From Cyclobacteriaceae bacterium (GTDB taxonomy: Bacteria > Bacteroidota > Bacteroidia > Cytophagales > Cyclobacteriaceae): DNA of 12,623 nt. Position numbers and translations under genes: made by a program. Positions 11,812 through 12,623 of the stretch are shown in pieces (position 1 is the stretch's first letter; the number at the start of each line of letters is the position of its first letter). The stretch spans positions 1 to 12,623 of the forward strand of contig JANYKP010000452.1 in assembly GCA_025358195.1 (NCBI GenBank), given 5' to 3'. The notes under the pieces were generated by a model that was given only the letters and a program-made list of their open reading frames with translations, was not told the DNA's origin and did no database searches.

Positions 11812-12623
11812 ATGGTGGAATCCATCACCGCTGGCCACATGGCTATCCAACTTGAAGAGAAGTATGGTGCGCACAACTATCACCCCCTGCCGGTAGTATT
11901 GTGTAAGGGTGAGGGTGTGTTCTTGTGGGACGTGGAGGGAAAGCGTTACTATGATTTTCTTTCCGCATACAGCGCCGTCAATCAAGGTCACTGTCACCCG
12001 CGTATCATCCGTGCATTAACCGAGCAAGCCAAAGAACTGACGCTTACTTCCCGGGCATTTTACAATGATAAACTGGGACTGGCGGAAAAATATGTCTGCG
12101 AAACATTCGGCTATCAGAAGGTGCTGTTCATGAACAGTGGAGCGGAAGCCAACGAGACAGCCATTAAACTGGCGCGCAAATGGGGCTATACAAAAAAAGG
12201 AATTCCTAATAATCAGGCGGTAATTGTTGCGGTAAAGAAAAACTTTCACGGAAGAACAACGACTATTATTTCTGCCTCTACCGACCCCTCCGCGCAACAA
12301 GGATTCGGCCCACTGATGCCTGGCTTTGAAATTGTTGACTATGATGACGTGGCTGTGTTGGAAAAGACCCTTGCCAACCCGAACGTATGTGGGCTGTGGA
12401 TTGAGCCGATCCAGGGAGAGGCAGGGGTGTATGTGCCTCATGACGGCTATCTGAAAGCCGCAGAAAAGATTTGTACGGAGAACAACGTACTGTTGATGAT
12501 GGATGAAATCCAGACAGGGATTGCGCGTACTGGTAAAATGCTTGCATCTGACCACGAGAATGTAAAACCTGATTTGCTCATTCTTGGCAAAGCACTAAGT
12601 GGAGGAGTTTTACCTGTTTCTTG
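11812..12623 (+). CDS. rocD: Ornithine aminotransferase (3' end cut by the window)
   Basis: The first 270 residues of this PLP enzyme are present; it interconverts ornithine and glutamate semialdehyde. The start MVESITAGHMAIQLEEKYGAHNYHPLPVVL leads into the diagnostic YGAHNYHPLPVVL segment. Further motifs are FLSAYSAVNQGHCHP, NSGAEANE (108-115), NFHGRTT (144-150), EPIQGEAGV (198-206), the PLP aspartate D231 in MMDEIQTG, and the Schiff-base lysine K260 in LGKALSGG. Family length is about 400, so about a third is missing past base 12623. ATG 11839 is an alternative start that would shorten the protein by nine residues. It is transcribed away from pyrH. Confidence 0.95.
   Translation, partial: MVESITAGHMAIQLEEKYGAHNYHPLPVVLCKGEGVFLWDVEGKRYYDFLSAYSAVNQGHCHPRIIRALTEQAKELTLTSRAFYNDKLGLAEKYVCETFGYQKVLFMNSGAEANETAIKLARKWGYTKKGIPNNQAVIVAVKKNFHGRTTTIISASTDPSAQQGFGPLMPGFEIVDYDDVAVLEKTLANPNVCGLWIEPIQGEAGVYVPHDGYLKAAEKICTENNVLLMMDEIQTGIARTGKMLASDHENVKPDLLILGKALSGGVLPVS

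Overview
The window is a stretch of a Bacteroidota chromosome, most likely from the Cytophagales or a neighbouring order. This is judged from the gene families: a DUF5686 protein with a carboxypeptidase-regulatory-like N-terminus, a Bacteroidota-style Lgt, a GxxExxY protein and ornithine aminotransferase. A-rich leaders without strong Shine-Dalgarno sequences fit as well. The placement is by recognition of families, not by a database search. I see no rRNA, tRNA, CRISPR array, insertion-sequence transposase or phage gene.

Layout. (1) 1-4255, plus strand: the 3' end of an ECF-type sigma factor gene, a small zinc-finger anti-sigma-like protein, guanylate kinase (gmk), nicotinate-nucleotide adenylyltransferase (nadD) and a large envelope protein of the DUF5686 family. 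Gaps are -1 to 36 nt, so this reads as one operon. (2) 4335-6861, plus strand: the tRNA 2-selenouridine synthase gene mnmH and the selenophosphate synthetase gene selD. They are split by a compact unit, a GxxExxY PD-(D/E)XK-like nuclease gene enclosed in a 29-bp inverted repeat with one mismatch. (3) 6937-7734, plus strand: a lipoprotein glutaminyl-peptide cyclotransferase. (4) 10128 down to 7859, minus strand: lgt, an unknown 138-aa membrane-anchored protein whose start overlaps the lgt end, and a saccharopine-dehydrogenase-like oxidoreductase starting with TTG. (5) 11686 down to 10289, minus strand: pyrH and frr. Their intergenic region holds a perfect 20-bp-arm palindrome and a diverged copy of the repeat that bounds the GxxExxY unit. 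(6) 11812 to the window end, plus strand: ornithine aminotransferase (rocD), cut by the window edge and divergent from pyrH.

How the genes work together. SelD makes selenophosphate and MnmH uses it to convert 2-thiouridine to 2-selenouridine at the tRNA wobble position, so the pair is a complete selenouridine module. gmk, nadD, pyrH and frr are nucleotide, cofactor and translation housekeeping genes. Lgt lipidates lipoproteins, and the cyclotransferase is itself a predicted lipoprotein.

The most unusual element is the GxxExxY unit at 5332-5822. Its left repeat encodes the last five residues and the stop codon of MnmH, and its right repeat ends 7 nt before the selD ATG. Taking out the whole unit on paper gives an mnmH stop that overlaps the selD start by 13 nt, a normal operon junction. 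A related repeat end lies about 5 kb away between pyrH and frr. This suggests a dispersed repeat family that can carry a nuclease gene and has no recognisable transposase.
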